Positions 18,723 through 31,264 of a DNA stretch of 64,000 bases are shown here, piece by piece. The notes under the pieces were generated by a model that did no database searches, was not told the DNA's origin, and saw nothing but the letters and a program-made list of their open reading frames with translations. The DNA comes from Argyresthia goedartella (taxonomy: Eukaryota > Arthropoda > Insecta > Lepidoptera > Argyresthiidae). Position 1 is the first letter of the stretch. The number at the start of each line of letters is the position of its first letter. Location: positions 642,501-706,500 of the forward strand of contig OX463827.1 of the NCBI GenBank assembly GCA_949825045.1, read 5' to 3'. Made by a program: the position numbers and the translations under genes.

Positions 18723-19779
18723 TTACATCATATATATATCAACGTTATAGGTTTTTTGTTCATTAAGATCATACAAGACAGCTCTACTTTTACGAATTCC
18801 AAATGTTGCCCAGTCATTAAATTTAGATTTACCGTTGTTGGCACTGACTTTCTTTAATTTAAAAACTGTATTGAATTCTGATTTAATAATGTTTAAGGAG
18901 TCAGAATAGATTTTGTTCGGGTTCTGTTCATCAAAATCCGGTACTGGCAAACCCATATCTAAGTTTTTCATTTACATCTCTAGTCTATGGGATGTAATAG
19001 GCCTATAAAATGATGGATCAGTCTTATTTTCACTAGTAATTTGGAATGAAACTGTTTGACCACTGTGATCGGATGGTAAACAGTTAATTACATTTTTACT
19101 TGTGAATGCACAGTCACAAAAAACAATATCTAAGCAAGTTTGGCTGGTAAGTGTAATTCAAGTCGGCTCTAGAAATACATGACATAAATAAAATGATTTG
19201 AACAGAGTTTTTAATCGTCGCTTCAGTGTTGTATCTACAAGCAGATCTACATTAAGATCGCCACAAATAATTAACTTTTTTCTGTTATTATAAAGTTAAA
19301 TGAGGGCTTCCTCCATAATTTTCTCGAATATTTCAAAATTGCCATGGCCTTTTTCATCTCTCGGAGGTCTGTAGACACAAACAATAATATGGCTATCCAA
19401 CTCAACACAAGATAGCTCTATTTGTCTTTCCACAGTAAGTGTAAGGATATCTTTCCGTTGTTTCACCTTAATATTATTTTTTACTAAGATTAAAGAACCA
19501 CCTCTATCAGCAGTCTTACTATTGTAAAAGACTGACAATTTTGTAATTATTTATGTTAAAAGACATCATATTTTCCTTTAACCAATGTTCTGTAATACAA
19601 ATAACATCAGTGTCCGAATTATTAAGAAATAATTCTAATACAAGTTCTTTGCCAGGTAGCCCCTGCATGTTTTGATGGGTAATATTTAAGTGGGGCTTAC
19701 CCTTTGTCTGAATATTATTTAATATTGGGATATTATAAGACTTTTTTGACTTATTTAATTCGGGCAAGATATTACACAT
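18723..19779 (-). pseudogene. LINE D ORF2: AP-endonuclease domain and linker, frame-broken
   Basis: The order is HQNMQGLPGKELVLELFL, VICITEHWLK (19779-19519), a frameshift, then GGSLILVKNNIKVKQR and VCVYRPPR (19538-19296). After another break come an ICGDLNVDLL-like block and an SDH block (about 19290-18980), then the post-endonuclease linker at 18971-18723 (WATFGIRKSRAVLYDL). The domain nicks target DNA for target-primed reverse transcription. Several stops and shifts make it non-functional. Confidence 0.8.
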
Positions 19780-19853
19780 TTTTGATCTCCTATGCTTGCT
19801 TGATATATTTATTGGCTTATGTATGCTAGAGATTTCCTCTATTGTCTTAAAAA

Positions 19854-21379
19854 CTAATTTAAATTACTTGGAATGTCTTCCAATATACCTTGTCTGTGCT
19901 CAATAGAAGCAGTCAGGTTAGTCAAATTCTTGGCTGTAATACTAAAAAAATAAGATAGCGACACAGCTACCTGTCGTTTGTAAAAATCTGAAAGGTAGTA
20001 ACTACCTTTGGTCAAATAAACATTATTACTAACATAATTGTTAGAGTCAATCAAATGAATCAAACTATTATTATATGACATTGTATGTAATGTCATATTT
20101 AGCTTATATCTAAGATCATTTACAGCTTGTGGCAATCTTTTACTGTATGGGAATGTAAACATAACAATTTTATTAACATTCAGTGAGCAAAGTGTTTCAA
20201 AATATTTAATTAGATCCCATTTGTTTACCTCACCCCTATTTCCAAACATGAGTATTAAGTTTGATTCAGGTGTCAGATCAAGTGTCTTTGTTATTTTTTG
20301 CATCATAACATCATGAAAACTGGAGTTTGGTAAACAGTTATTTATGACTGAGTGTCCCAACTTATTCAATAATATGCCTAAGTTTCTTCCAATTTCATCA
20401 CAAACCATGACAGTTTTGCTTGTGATGCTTTTGTGCGACCCTGAAATCCTGGGTCGGATACTTATTTCAAGGCTTGTGGTTGAAGCTGGTCTCTCCGGCT
20501 GTTGCAAGGAACGTTGGCAGTTACACAAATGATTGGCCACCAAAGAGTTATAGCGTTCCTGATTACTATGAGACAGTTTAAGCAGCTCATCCATGGCCAG
20601 GGAGTACTCCTCAATGGCCTCTTGAGATTTTTCATAGCGGGCAGTAATATATCTCAAGCAGCCATTGACAGTGGCAAGTTCAGACTCAAGATTTTGTAAG
20701 TCTTTCTCATATTTTGTTTTATTAATTTCTAACTCTGCCATACACATTTTAAACTTTTCCAAAATTTCTATTTTACTGTTATTATATAAACTTTTATTGA
20801 GAATTTTATGAGATTTTAAATTTTTTGATGATGTGTTTTTTAATTTTAACATATCTTTTGGATGCGGTTTTGCTGCATGTTGAACCAGTGCCCACCACTG
20901 AGTCTTCATGAGTGAAATCAATCACTGCACTGGACACATCACTACATGCAACAGTAACTTGGCCGGTCGACTTATCCGCTAATATCAATTCCTGAAATTT
21001 TGGGATTTTTGTGCTGCTGAACCATGAGACTCCTCTTCTAATTGTGTGATTTGGTTGTGGGCATCAGACAGGTCCTTTTCCAGGGTAGAAATTCTCTTCA
21101 AAGCAAACTCATATTCAGCAGCGCACTGATCAAAACCATGAATTATCATTTTTGACCTATTTTGTTGTTCAAGTACATTTTCATATTGTGAGTGTAAAGT
21201 AGACAGCTCGGTTTTTAGTTTATTATTATTACCTAATGCTTCTAGCAATATCTTTTAATTGTCCTCCCGTTCACAAGTCAACTGGCACACAATTCCCTAG
21301 ATAGTTTTAATTCTTCTAAAGCCAGGTTAAGTTGGGATTCTACTTGGCGTGCTTTACGGGTCTGCATGCGACTGTCCAT
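19854..21379 (-). pseudogene. LINE D ORF1: coiled coil plus esterase-like domain, frame-broken
   Basis: ORF1 starts near ATG 21377-21379 (MDSRMQTRKARQVESQLN) and continues, after stops and a shift, in segments 21248-20985 and 20921-19854. The first half is a heptad-rich coiled coil (ALKRISTLEKDLSDAHNQI; YEKDLQNLESELATVNGCL). The second half resembles the SGNH/esterase-type domain known in CR1-group ORF1 proteins: KTVMVCDEIGRNLG as block I and LILMFGNRGE near the GxND block. Such proteins bind the element RNA. Frames change near 20985-20920 and 21249. Confidence 0.72.
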
Positions 21380-21763
21380 TATAGATATAAAAGGAAAATA
21401 GTATGTATCAGTGTCAACAAAATACCAGAATAATTGTCAGCCAATTGAAGTTATGTCAGCTGAGCCGAGTTCGAAATGATTGCCACTTACGTGATTTATT
21501 TGGTTGAAATTAGATTCCAGATGATATGTTTTCGCTTAGATTACACAGAAAGTAGAACTAAATCACTCCGAACCGGGAATAACAATGACAAATACAAATT
21601 TCTGTAACCGAAAAACAATTGGCCAGTTTGAATCAAATACAAGTCACTCACATAAAATATTTATAGTCACACGTATATTTATGATTATCCTATTAAATAC
21701 AACTAGAATTGTAGTTTAATTACACAAGAAAACAATTTATATTTTAATTTTACAAAGGATTTA

Positions 21764-23334
21764 CAAATTTGCCACAAGCTGATCCCAACTCACCTCCTAC
21801 CTTTCATCAAACAAACTTCTCAATCCTTTCCAATCTGGGTTCAGATCAGGGCATAGTACTACCACAGCACTCTTAAAAGTCAGCGATGATATACAGCTAG
21901 CCATGGATCAGAGGTTGGTTACGGTGCTGGCCCTGCTTGACTTCAGCAATGCCTTTAACTGCGTCGATTTTGGCATATTAACATCGCTGAATGTCTCCTC
22001 CCACGCTGCTGGCTGGTTTGACTCATACCTGAGAGGTCGTCAGCAGCGCATTAAGTCTGAAGAGACCGAAACTCAATGGTGTGATCTTTCCTCAGGAGTG
22101 CCTCAAGGTAGAATTCTCTCTCCTCTTCTTTTTTCAGTCTTTATAAACTCCATCTCCGACGTCCTCTCTTCTTCATATCATCTGTACGCAGATGATCTAC
22201 AAATTTATCGCCACTTTTCCCCCTGCGATTTAGTTTCATCCGTGGAGGCACTGAATGCTGACCTCAAGAATGTGAAAGACTGGGCCTCATCATACGGGCT
22301 GTTAATAAACCCGAATAAATCACAAGCCATGATTTTAGGAACCAGGCACACTCTTTCCTTGTTACAAAAACCCATTGTTCCCGTATTATATAATGGCATC
22401 ACAATAGAGTACACAGATAAGGCGTAAAACCTTGGGGTTATTTTTGACAACCAGCTGTCTTGGTCTACACATGTCAGCGAGGTCAGCAGACGGGTCTTTG
22501 CGTCTTTTCACTCCCTCAGACGTCTGCAGTACTTCTTGCCGCGGCAGACCAAAATCACCCTTGCTCAGTCCCTTCTCCTGCCGCTAATCGACTACGCCGA
22601 TGTCTGTTGGGCGAGTGAGAACGAAGATCTTCTGAACAAACTCGAACGACTTAAGAATCTCGGGATCCGGTTTATTTTCGGGCTGCGCAAATTCGACCAT
22701 GTCTCTCAATTTCGCAAAGAGTTGGGGTGGCTTCCGATTCGTCGTCGCCGAGACTCCCATATTATTTTTTATCTTTTTAATATATTGCAAAATCCGCGCT
22801 ACCCCAGCTACCTTCGAGACCGCTTTGAGTATCTCTTTTCAGGAGATCGGCAACGAAGATCTAACACGGTCTCACTCTCAGCCACTTCCGCATATGAGCA
22901 CTCCTTCAGGTTGCAGGCGGTCCGACTGTGGAACGCACTTCCTTGTACGATAAGAGACAGCCCCACTCTTTTCGCTTTAAAAAACCGGGCAAAAGAGCAC
23001 TTCCTCTCTCTTTTGTGATAGTTGTAGTATGTATATTATTATTATATGTAAACTATATGTACAGATTTATGTATGTATTTGGTAGTTTTATATATACGAG
23101 TATGTATTTTATTTACCGTATTTTATAGGTATGTAATTTACTTATAGGTATGTATTTTATTATTGTTTAGATATTGTGCACTGCCTACCCTTTATTGATA
23201 AAATTTCCTGTCATGTCTTGGTTTGCTGGAAGAAATCTCTGTTTAGAGATAAGCTCGCCTTTGTACATATGTTTTCTCTTAATGTAACTTTTTTAAGTAA
23301 CTGTGTTCAATAAAGAATTATGAATTATGAATTA
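21764..23334 (+). pseudogene. LINE family A copy 2: RT core, C-terminus and 3' UTR (right segment)
   Basis: This continues the RT that stopped at 8292. In order: SNKLLNPFQSGFRSGHSTTT, LALLDFSNAFNCVDF, SSGVPQGRILSPLLF and the active site YADD (ORF 21903-22427). After a TAA at 22425-22427 the frame reopens with the thumb and C-terminus (22536-23018), including ADVCWASENEDLLNKLERLK and KELGWLPIRRRRD. The 3' UTR ends at about 23334 with AATAAAGAATTATGAATT. This copy is the reference used to align copies 1 and 3. Confidence 0.88.
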
Positions 23335-26043
23335 TATCTCGTCGTTGTGCATTTGCCACACATTATGGGAAAACTGCATAACAATTTTGTTCAAAAACGC
23401 GATCTATGCGCTTACGTTAGGGAGGAATGGGGATGCTCTCCCACTGACACTATCTGGATCACAATACCGGGTAAGAACCTTAGTTCCACTTCTGATCTTC
23501 ATATAGCGGTAGCATACATACGAAGTGACTGTACGAACCTACAGATTCAAGCCCAAGACATAAACTCATTTTTATCCAAAGCAACGTTGGCAGTCACTAA
23601 TAATACGGACAGCTCTTTCCTTTTGTTAGGTGATTTCAATCTTCCGTGTATACAATGGAGTAGCAACGGCCCCCTAGTACAAAAAAAAGGACCGGTGGAA
23701 ATACAGAACTTAGCTACAGATCTACTGGATGAGTTTGGTCTGTTAGGTCTTACACAATTCAATTATCTTAAAAACACTAGCAATAACGTGTTGGATCTAG
23801 CCTTTTCAAGCTTTCCGGTGGATTTGGCGGAAGTAGAATATCCACTATCTAAACCGGATACTTTCCACCCTGTATTTAGCATAGACGCTTCCGATATTAC
23901 CGTTAAACCACTGAAAGCTAGACCATTCCTTAAACTTCAATTCAACAGAGCTAATTACGACGGCATACTTGAAGCTCTTAATCTGGTAGACTAGGAGTCA
24001 GCACTAAGCGGGAACACGGTAGACGAAGCCGTCAAAGTTTTCTACGAACACCTGCGGAGTAGCATAAACCAATACGTCCCTAAAGTTCTAAAACACAAAC
24101 GCAATACCTATCCAATATGGTACAGTCGACCTCTGATCAAGATCTCCCGCGAAAAGCTTAAAGTACACGCTCGCTGGAAGCGGTTCCGGAACCCTCTTGA
24201 CTACGCTGAGTTTTCCCTACTTAGAAAGAGGCAGCATAAGATACACTCGGAATGTTTCGTTGACTACATACGACAAATGGAATTAAAAATTAAAGAATCG
24301 CCAAGACATTTCTGGTCATACATAAAATCTAAACGTTCAGGCTCCTCTTACCCAAAGTTTATCACTCACGGAGAAAAAAAGTACACCGAGGGAGGAAGTA
24401 TTTGCGAGGCCTTCAATAGCTTCTTCCAGAGTATTTTTATCCCGCCGGCCGATGAATATCCTAACATAGCGTTACCACCATCACAGTCTGGTGTCACTTT
24501 CGATGTTCACTCAATCACGCTCACTGACAATCAAGTCCTAGAAGCTCTTAAACAACTTGATTGCAACAAAGGTTCAGGGAGTGACAACCTACCTCCGTCG
24601 TTTATCTCTCGTAGCCGCCAAGCGCTACACCGGCCTCTGACTATTCTATATAACCGATCATTAAAGGAAGGATTTTTCCCGAGCGCCTGGAAAACCGCAC
24701 TTATCGTGCCTATACATAAAAAGAACTCTAAATTAAAGGTCGAAAACTACCGGCCCATATCTATCCTGAATATATTTGCCAAAATATTAGAAAAATTAGT
24801 ATACGATACTTTCTATCTTTGTTTATCAAAAGGAATACCCGCCGAACAGCACGGCTTCCTCTGAGGCCGGTCTACTACCACGAATCTCGCTCTGTTCACG
24901 AACTTCTGCCTTAATTCAATGGAAAAACGTCGGCAGGTTGATGTGATCTACACTGACTTCGAAAAGGCCTTTGATCGTGTGGATCACACCATCCTGCTGC
25001 GCAAATTGGAACACCTAGGAATTCACGGGGACCTACTGCGCTGGATACAATCATACCTCACCAAAAGGTCACAGGTGGTTGTGGTTGGTGGGTTCAGATC
25101 AAACTTCGTGGATATATCATCTGGTGTCCCACAAGGATCCCACTTGGGGCCCCTCTTGTACAACTCTTATCTATACGACTTTTACACCTGCTTTAGTAGT
25201 GCGTCCTTTCTTATGTACGCAGACGATACAAAAATATTTATGGATATCAAGGGACCGACGGACTGTGCTTACCTTCAAAATGACCTAAACACATTATCAA
25301 AATACTACATCACTAATAGAATTAAAGTTAATACCATGAAATGCCAATTAATATCCTTTTCACGGAAAACCAGTCCCTTGCACTTCTCATACACAATCCA
25401 GGATCAGCGTATTGAACGAGTTCAACTAGTGCGTGATCTTGGCGTACACCTGGATCACCAATTAAATATGAACGAGCATGTAGATATCATCACCAGGAAA
25501 GCCTACAAAAACTTAGGGTTTGTACTGCGCACCTGCCAACCTTTTAGGGATATATCTTGCATAAAAAAGGTGTTCTTCGCATATGTGCATAGTATACTTG
25601 AATATGCTTCAAGTATTTGGAATCCCCACTACATCACACACCAGCAAAATCTTGAAAAAATTCAATCCAAATTCCTCAAACACCTTACCTGTAAGAGCAA
25701 CGCATATATCGATGGCTATGAGGAGAGCTGCTCGCGACACAGGATACCGAGTCTTACGGCGCGCCGCACACTCGCCGACATGTCTCTGCTGTACGACTTG
25801 GCGCACGCACACGTGGACTGCCCCGCGCTAGTGAGCCAGCTGCCGCTGCGCACGCCGCGCCGCCGCACCAGACATACAGCTAACTCACTATTCCACCATC
25901 CGGCACATCGTACCAATTACGCCAACAATTCTATCCTCACTCGAATAGCTAGAACCTACAATAAAACTTTCTCCGACATTGACGTATACCATCATTCCAA
26001 AAGTATTTTTAAACATAAAATTCTTGACACTCTCTGCGGATAA
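23335..26043 (+). pseudogene. LINE B1 ORF2: endonuclease (N-truncated), RT and C-terminus
   Basis: This is one continuous frame broken by only two stops: TAG at 23992-23994 and TGA at 24862-24864. Endonuclease blocks are IAVAYIRSD and LLLGDFNLPCIQW, with the usual SDH replaced by TFHPVFS near 23865. The linker has HFWSYIKSKRSGSSYP. The RT has GSGSDNLPPSF, ENYRPISILN, AEQHGFL, YTDFEKAFDRVDHTIL, SSGVPQGSHLGPLLY and YADDTKIF. The thumb contains EYASSIWNPHY. The low number of defects suggests a fairly recent copy. Confidence 0.87.
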
Positions 26044-26338
26044 CAAAATATAACAATACAGTTTCAATCATAGCTATAGACCACCCTTCACATACACACA
26101 CACTCACATTGCATTCACACCAACCCCCTCTCAATAATACACAAAACATAGTTCCGAATTAATAACCTATCTATTTTACTAACCCCATAATTTAAGGAGT
26201 CTTGAATTAAGTAATTTATGGAAACCTATAATTGGCTGTAGTAAATAAGTAATTTAATTTAAGAGATTTAAACTGTAACGCTGTTGGTTTTCTGAATAAA
26301 TAAAATAAAAAAATAAATAAAAATAAATAAATAAAAAG
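23335..26338 (+). mobile_element. LINE family B copy 1, 5'-truncated, adjoining the LINE A tail
   Basis: The element begins directly after the GAATTAT tail of LINE A. It contains part of the endonuclease, a full RT and C-terminus, a roughly 250-bp 3' UTR, and an (AAATA)n/(AAAT)n tail at about 26295-26338. It is related to LINE B2 at 56760-61200, which preserves the upstream ORF1. Confidence 0.85.
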
Positions 26339-26963
26339 CAGAATGATTTTGTATTGAGTTTCTAATTACATTATCTAGGTCAGATAACCAAGAGGCAGTT
26401 AGGTATGAACAAGCTCGAAGAATCGCATTACCTGTCGAGTGTTTCCGCTAACAATTAAGGTAATTGGTATGATGCTGTGGTTCATGAACATTATAAGATA
26501 GTTTAAATTTATAAAAGGGTTAACGATACCACACTATAACGAGGTATTTTATTCAAATTATCAAAAGTTAATAAAAAAGGGGAAATAGTAAACACCCCGT
26601 GACATTTTAGTGGTTTTAAAGCGGAGGCTAGGTGAATCTCCTTGAGCAGTAGGTATCATATTGTCTTTTTTTTTTATCGAGGCATTTTTTTTTTTACGAA
26701 AAAATCTCGACACAATCTCGAAACAGTGAGAAACATTAGTAGCCCTCTTTTACTACGCACGGCGGGTCAGCAATGTCAAAAGCCTTCAAAGAAGCTAGCC
26801 GCCTAGTGCAAGCGCATGCCGGTAGCCAATCATCGCACTTGCACGTCGCAACCCATGCTATCTGCCCCCGCCCCCAACCCTTTGATTTTTCGCGCGCGCG
26901 TCTTTATTTACCCACAGCACGTCACTCGTGTGATACGTGAGGCTACTCAAAAAACCCGCGAAA
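26339..26963. other. Unassigned AT-rich stretch
   Basis: No gene was recognised. There are two T-rich runs (about 26665-26695) and a locally GC-richer segment (26750-26930) directly upstream of the transposase relic, possibly its 5' flank. I found no convincing terminal inverted repeat pairing with sequence near 27600. Confidence 0.4.
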
Positions 26964-27578
26964 ATGGATCGGCATTACGCATACTCAAATTTGGAGTATC
27001 TTGGTATGGTGCAACAATACGTTATTGCGAATTACAACGCAGCAGAAGCTCGACGGCTCTACGCACAACCGTACCACCTGAACCATCTCAGAATGCAGGG
27101 CATTCCAAACCCTCAGGTTCCTTTGTTGTTGTTCAGGACATTTGACCGGAGGTATGTACCTGGACATGCTACAACGCGTCATACCCGTGCTACTCGAAGA
27201 TGTGCCGTTAGCAGTGCTGGTGGATTTGTATTACCAGCATGATGGGTGCCCAGCACACTACCAACGCGTCGTGCAAGAGCATTTAAACACAGTGTTCGGG
27301 CAGCGTTGGTTAGGACGCGGGGGGCCAGTGTCGTAGCCAGCAAGGAGTCCGGACCTCACACCATGAGATTTTTTTTGTGGTCGGAGCTGAAGCGCCTGGT
27401 GTACACTCGGGAATACGTAACTTGAGATGAATTAAAGACTGCGATAACAGACGCGTTTAATGTAGTGAGACATGACAGAGATACTTTATTAAAGTTAAAA
27501 CGTAATTGCGTGAAACGGGCACGACTTTGTATTGAACGAAATGGCCTGCACTTCGAAAAGTTGCTCAGTTATCAGTGA
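26964..27578 (+). pseudogene. Relic of an IS630/Tc1/mariner-type transposase with DUF4817-like helix-turn-helix, internally deleted
   Basis: The N-terminus (MDRHYAYSNLEYLGMVQQYV, then NAAEARRLYAQPY) matches the style of the DUF4817 helix-turn-helix found in insect DDE transposases. It then jumps, with a frame change near 27135, to TGGMYLDMLQRVIPVLLED, YYQHDGCPAHY (second catalytic Asp), RWLGRGG and PARSPDLTP followed by DFFLWSELKRLVY (third acidic block). The part bearing the first catalytic Asp is deleted. In-frame stops occur at 27334-27336 and at two later sites. Cut-and-paste activity is lost. Confidence 0.75.
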
Positions 27579-28504
27579 GTGTATTAACAAAATAAAAAAG
27601 TGAGTGTAAACTTCGTTAGCTGTGTGACAAATCTGCCATGTTGGTAATTACCTACCAAACGCCTTTACCGCTTTAACTAGGTACCTATCTAATCTAATAA
27701 TAACACATCATGATTTTACATACGGAATGGTGAGGCGACGCGCTAGTATTAGTTCGAAATTTTTTGGAAACGAGATTTATCATTTATTTTTATTTTACGA
27801 CTAGGGCCTGTATAAATTGTCGAAATCAATAGTACTGTTAATTGCAAATCTCTGCGGCTGTAAAACCAATTAAATGTCACGGTGTATATTATGTTCGTAT
27901 TTAATGAACGTGAAATGTACTTTTTTTTCTGTGAGTAATGTAAATCAAAATGTAGTATGATTTGAGTGAAAGTAAAACTTAGTTAAATGAGTATAATCGA
28001 TGAGGTTTGCATGAAGGATATATTTTGAATGAGGCGATCAGAGAACTCAGAAAAGTAATTGGTGTGATTAGGTTAGGCATTAAAAGCCCCCCTCCGAATG
28101 GAAGTAAAATTAATGAAATAAAATTTATATATTAAATATTCAAATTCAGCATTTTAATTTATTGATGACTGGTTGATAAGTGAAAGGCGATAAATGAATG
28201 TACGCGAGTTTATGGTACCGCAGAGAAGTAGATTATCAAACCAAATTCAAATTATAAAATAAACTTTAATTGAAAAGTATGTACTTATGATATTTCAGGT
28301 TTCAGCTGGATGTAGTTTCAGTTATGTTTAAGAAGAAAAAGTACCCAAAAACAAATTTGAAGTTATAGAAAGATTGTGTTATAGGTTCCGGTTTAATTCA
28401 TTTATTTTAAAATTATATGGACAACTTAGTCACGTTACTTAATTTAATTCAAAAGGTTCTTTCGGAAATTAACCTTAAAGACAACTACAATGTAGTACTA
28501 GTTC
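27579..28504. other. AT-rich stretch without recognised gene
   Basis: No ORF with family resemblance, no clear tandem array and no terminal repeats were found. It separates the transposase relic from LINE F. Confidence 0.5.
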
Positions 28505-31186
28505 TGTAAATAAAGAGCTCAGTGACACACTCGCATCACATAGTTTCAGGAACTTGGTAGACTTCCCTACGCGAATAATATCAACATCGGCGACATCACT
28601 CGATCACGCGTACACAAACACTGGGGACCGGTTCAGGCCGGCCGCGAGACCGCTCACCAACCACCAACCTGAGTGACCACCTCGGCGTCCGCGCGGAGCT
28701 GGTATGCGGGGAGCGCCCCCGGCTGCCGCCCGCCCCCCGCCTCGTTCGAGACTACACAACACACGACAATCAAGAACACAATTTTCGCTAGCTATAGATA
28801 GTGTGGATTGGGAGGATCTGTTTTGTAGCAAAACAACTACAGAGGAGATTGCCCAAGCTATAATAAATGTTATTGTGTGTAAAGCACAAATATGCTTTCC
28901 TTTAAAACGCAAGCCAAATGTCAACAAAGAAAACTCATGGCTCCCTGAGGAAACACTCTGTCTCAAGTCCCTTGGTATTCGATCTAATTGAGTTACAAAC
29001 TTTACATCCAAACGATACAATTATTAGTGACTAAGTTAAACAGATGACTGAGAACCTCAATAGCAAACTTTACTCGCACAGACTTCAGCATTTTTCCTCT
29101 TTAATCAATAATAGTGACAATCCTATCAAAACAATGTGGAAGATAGTGGGCACCGAAACTTGTAAAAGCAAGAAATCGAGTGTTGACTATACGGAACTCA
29201 TCAAACACCCGACTGGGATAGTCTTTCCATTTAAAAAAGAAGTTGTCGACCATCTCAACTCACAGTTTGTGAATGCAGCTCGCCTGTGCGGAGCTCCGCC
29301 AGCCAACCTGAGCGCCGCGCGCGCCGCGCTAGCAGCTGCGCGCGCGCCGAGTGACTCATTGCTGCGACTCCGCCCGTCCACACCAGCGGAAGTCTACACT
29401 ATTATTATAAAGCGAGTGGCAAATATGCCTACAAAAAACATCTATGACATTTCCATCAATCTCGTCCACAGTATAGCACGCAACATATGCATGCCACTCT
29501 GCGTTATGTTCAATTAATGTTTTAAAGGTGGCATATATCCTAGATGTCTAAAACAAATTAAAGTTAGTCCACTGTATAAAGGCAAAGGAAGTAAAGACGA
29601 CTCCAGCAACTACCGCCCTATCTCAATCATACCGGCGATAGCAAAAATACTGGAGAAAGGTATCAGTTCCCGTTTAACTAGCTTCCTCGATAGCACCTCC
29701 GCTCTCACTGACCGCGAGGGCCGCTCCACCACCCAGCTGGCACGGGAGGTAGTGCGCCGAGTGCTTGATGCTCGGGAGCGACAACAGGCTGTTGCCGTTC
29801 TCTTCTGCGACCTCTCGAAGGCATTCGATGTCGCAGATCATAACGTACTACATATGAAGCTTCAGCACTATGGCATCACTGGGCCAGCATTGTCGCTACT
29901 TACGACTTTCATGCAAGAAAGAATGCAGTTCGTAGTTGGTGCAGCAGACGCTGCAAAGTCAGACGGACTCTCGGCAGACATGGGCGTACCACAGGGCTCT
30001 TCATTATCAAATATTGCTTTTTCTTTACCGCTAAGCGATCTTCCAAGTGTGCTTAGGGAGGGGGAGATTTTCTTATTTGCCGATGACGTAGCTGCAGTAG
30101 TAACTGCTCCGACACTGGCATTACTGGAGATGAAGCTTAATGCAACCGCCTACCGCATGTGCCTTGGTTCCGCCATAATGGTCTGCTATTGAATACAACA
30201 ATGACACAATTCGTTCAGTTTGATCTATCTGGGCGTAGAATACCTAAATTAGCAGTCGTCGTGGATGGATCTCAAATTGAGCAAGCCCACACTGCAGCGT
30301 TTCTGGGCTTTCAGGTGGATCAGGCGTTAACCTGGGACGCGCACATAGATAAGTTATGCAGCAGACTGGCGAACGCATGTTTCGCCTTAAGTCGGCTCTC
30401 ATCAACACTCCCTGCAGAGTCGCTGCGGACGTGCTACTTCGCGTCGGTGCACTCGCTACTGCAGTACGGCGGGCGTGGAGCTGTGGGGGCGCGCGGCGCA
30501 GTGGCACCGCGTGTTTGTCCTGCAGAAGCGAGCCGTGCGGTTGCTGGCGCGGGTACCGACTGACGAGTCAGCCAGACCGCACTTTAAAGAACTTATGATT
30601 CTCACACTGCCTAGCCTACTCATTTTCCAAGTGGCCACGTATGTGCGGGAGAATATTCACCTATACAAATGACTTGGAGAAGGGCATAGGTACGAAACTC
30701 TCAACTCCAACAAATTAGCTAAAATCGCGCACAAACTGGAAAAAACAAGAAAAAAAATCCACGCTATGGGTCCGGTAGTGTACAACTAGCTTCCTAGGGC
30801 TATCACTGATGCTCCGAGTGTGTCCATCTTTAAATGTAAATTAAGAACATGGTTTATTGAGAAGTCCCTGTACAGCTATGATGAGTTTTTAGCATTAGGT
30901 ATATAACTAGTGAACTAGTCACATAATTTGACATTATAATTTACAATTACCATTGAAATTATTATTTACAGTTTGATTATTTAATTTTTTGTGACATATA
31001 CTGACTTATTTAATTTTCTGCGTGTAAGTTATTTTAAAATTGTTAGAAAATGCTTATTATTGTATAGACATAAGTAATATAAACATCCCTATGTACCAAT
31101 TCATACTAGGTACATAACATTGAATTATGATTCATGTCATGACGTGTAATGAATATTATCAATAAATGATGTCTATGTCTATGTCT
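28505..31186 (+). mobile_element. LINE family F, 5'-truncated, with (ATGTCT)n tail
   Basis: The element starts inside the endonuclease domain and ends at a short hexameric tail ATGTCTATGTCTATGTCT (about 31169-31186). The coding part has patches of high GC (for example 28690-28745 and 29290-29350), unlike the AT-rich surroundings and the other LINEs here. The 3' UTR covers about 30905-31168. Confidence 0.8.
28512..30904 (+). pseudogene. LINE F ORF2 remnant: endonuclease end, RT and C-terminus, heavily frame-broken
   Basis: Visible in order are the endonuclease end (FRNLVDFPTRI, TNLSDHLGVRAEL), a linker (SRTQFSLAIDSVDWEDLF; TMWKIVGTETCKSK) and then the RT. RT motifs are SSNYRPISIIPAIAKILEK, REGRSTTQLA, LFCDLSKAFDVADHNVLH, MGVPQGSSLSNIAFSL and the active site FADD (about 30077-30088). 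The C-terminus has YFASVHSLLQYG and QKRAVRLLARV. Main open segments are 28704-28991, 29044-29517, 29752-30192, 30159-30563 and 30475-30672. At least four frame changes and several stops separate them. Confidence 0.82.
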
Positions 31187-31264
31187 AATGTGCAACAGAG
31201 TTTATCTTAAGAATTACAGTATGACCAACAAATATGGTTACTTCAGTCACTTTATAGAAGTTAG

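Larger units (their letters stand above)
18723..21763 (-). mobile_element. LINE family D: 5' UTR, ORF1 and endonuclease (5' half of a split element)
   Basis: This is the 5' half of the element whose RT lies at 8547-10350. It includes a 5' UTR (about 21380-21763), ORF1 and the endonuclease. At 18723 the ORF2 linker (KSRAVLYDLNEQKTYN) breaks off and resumes at about 10383 with HDYVKKYYKTFKLVCR. This shows that LINE C was inserted there. Flanking CAAATT suggests a near full-length insertion of about 5.1 kb before it was split. Confidence 0.82.
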
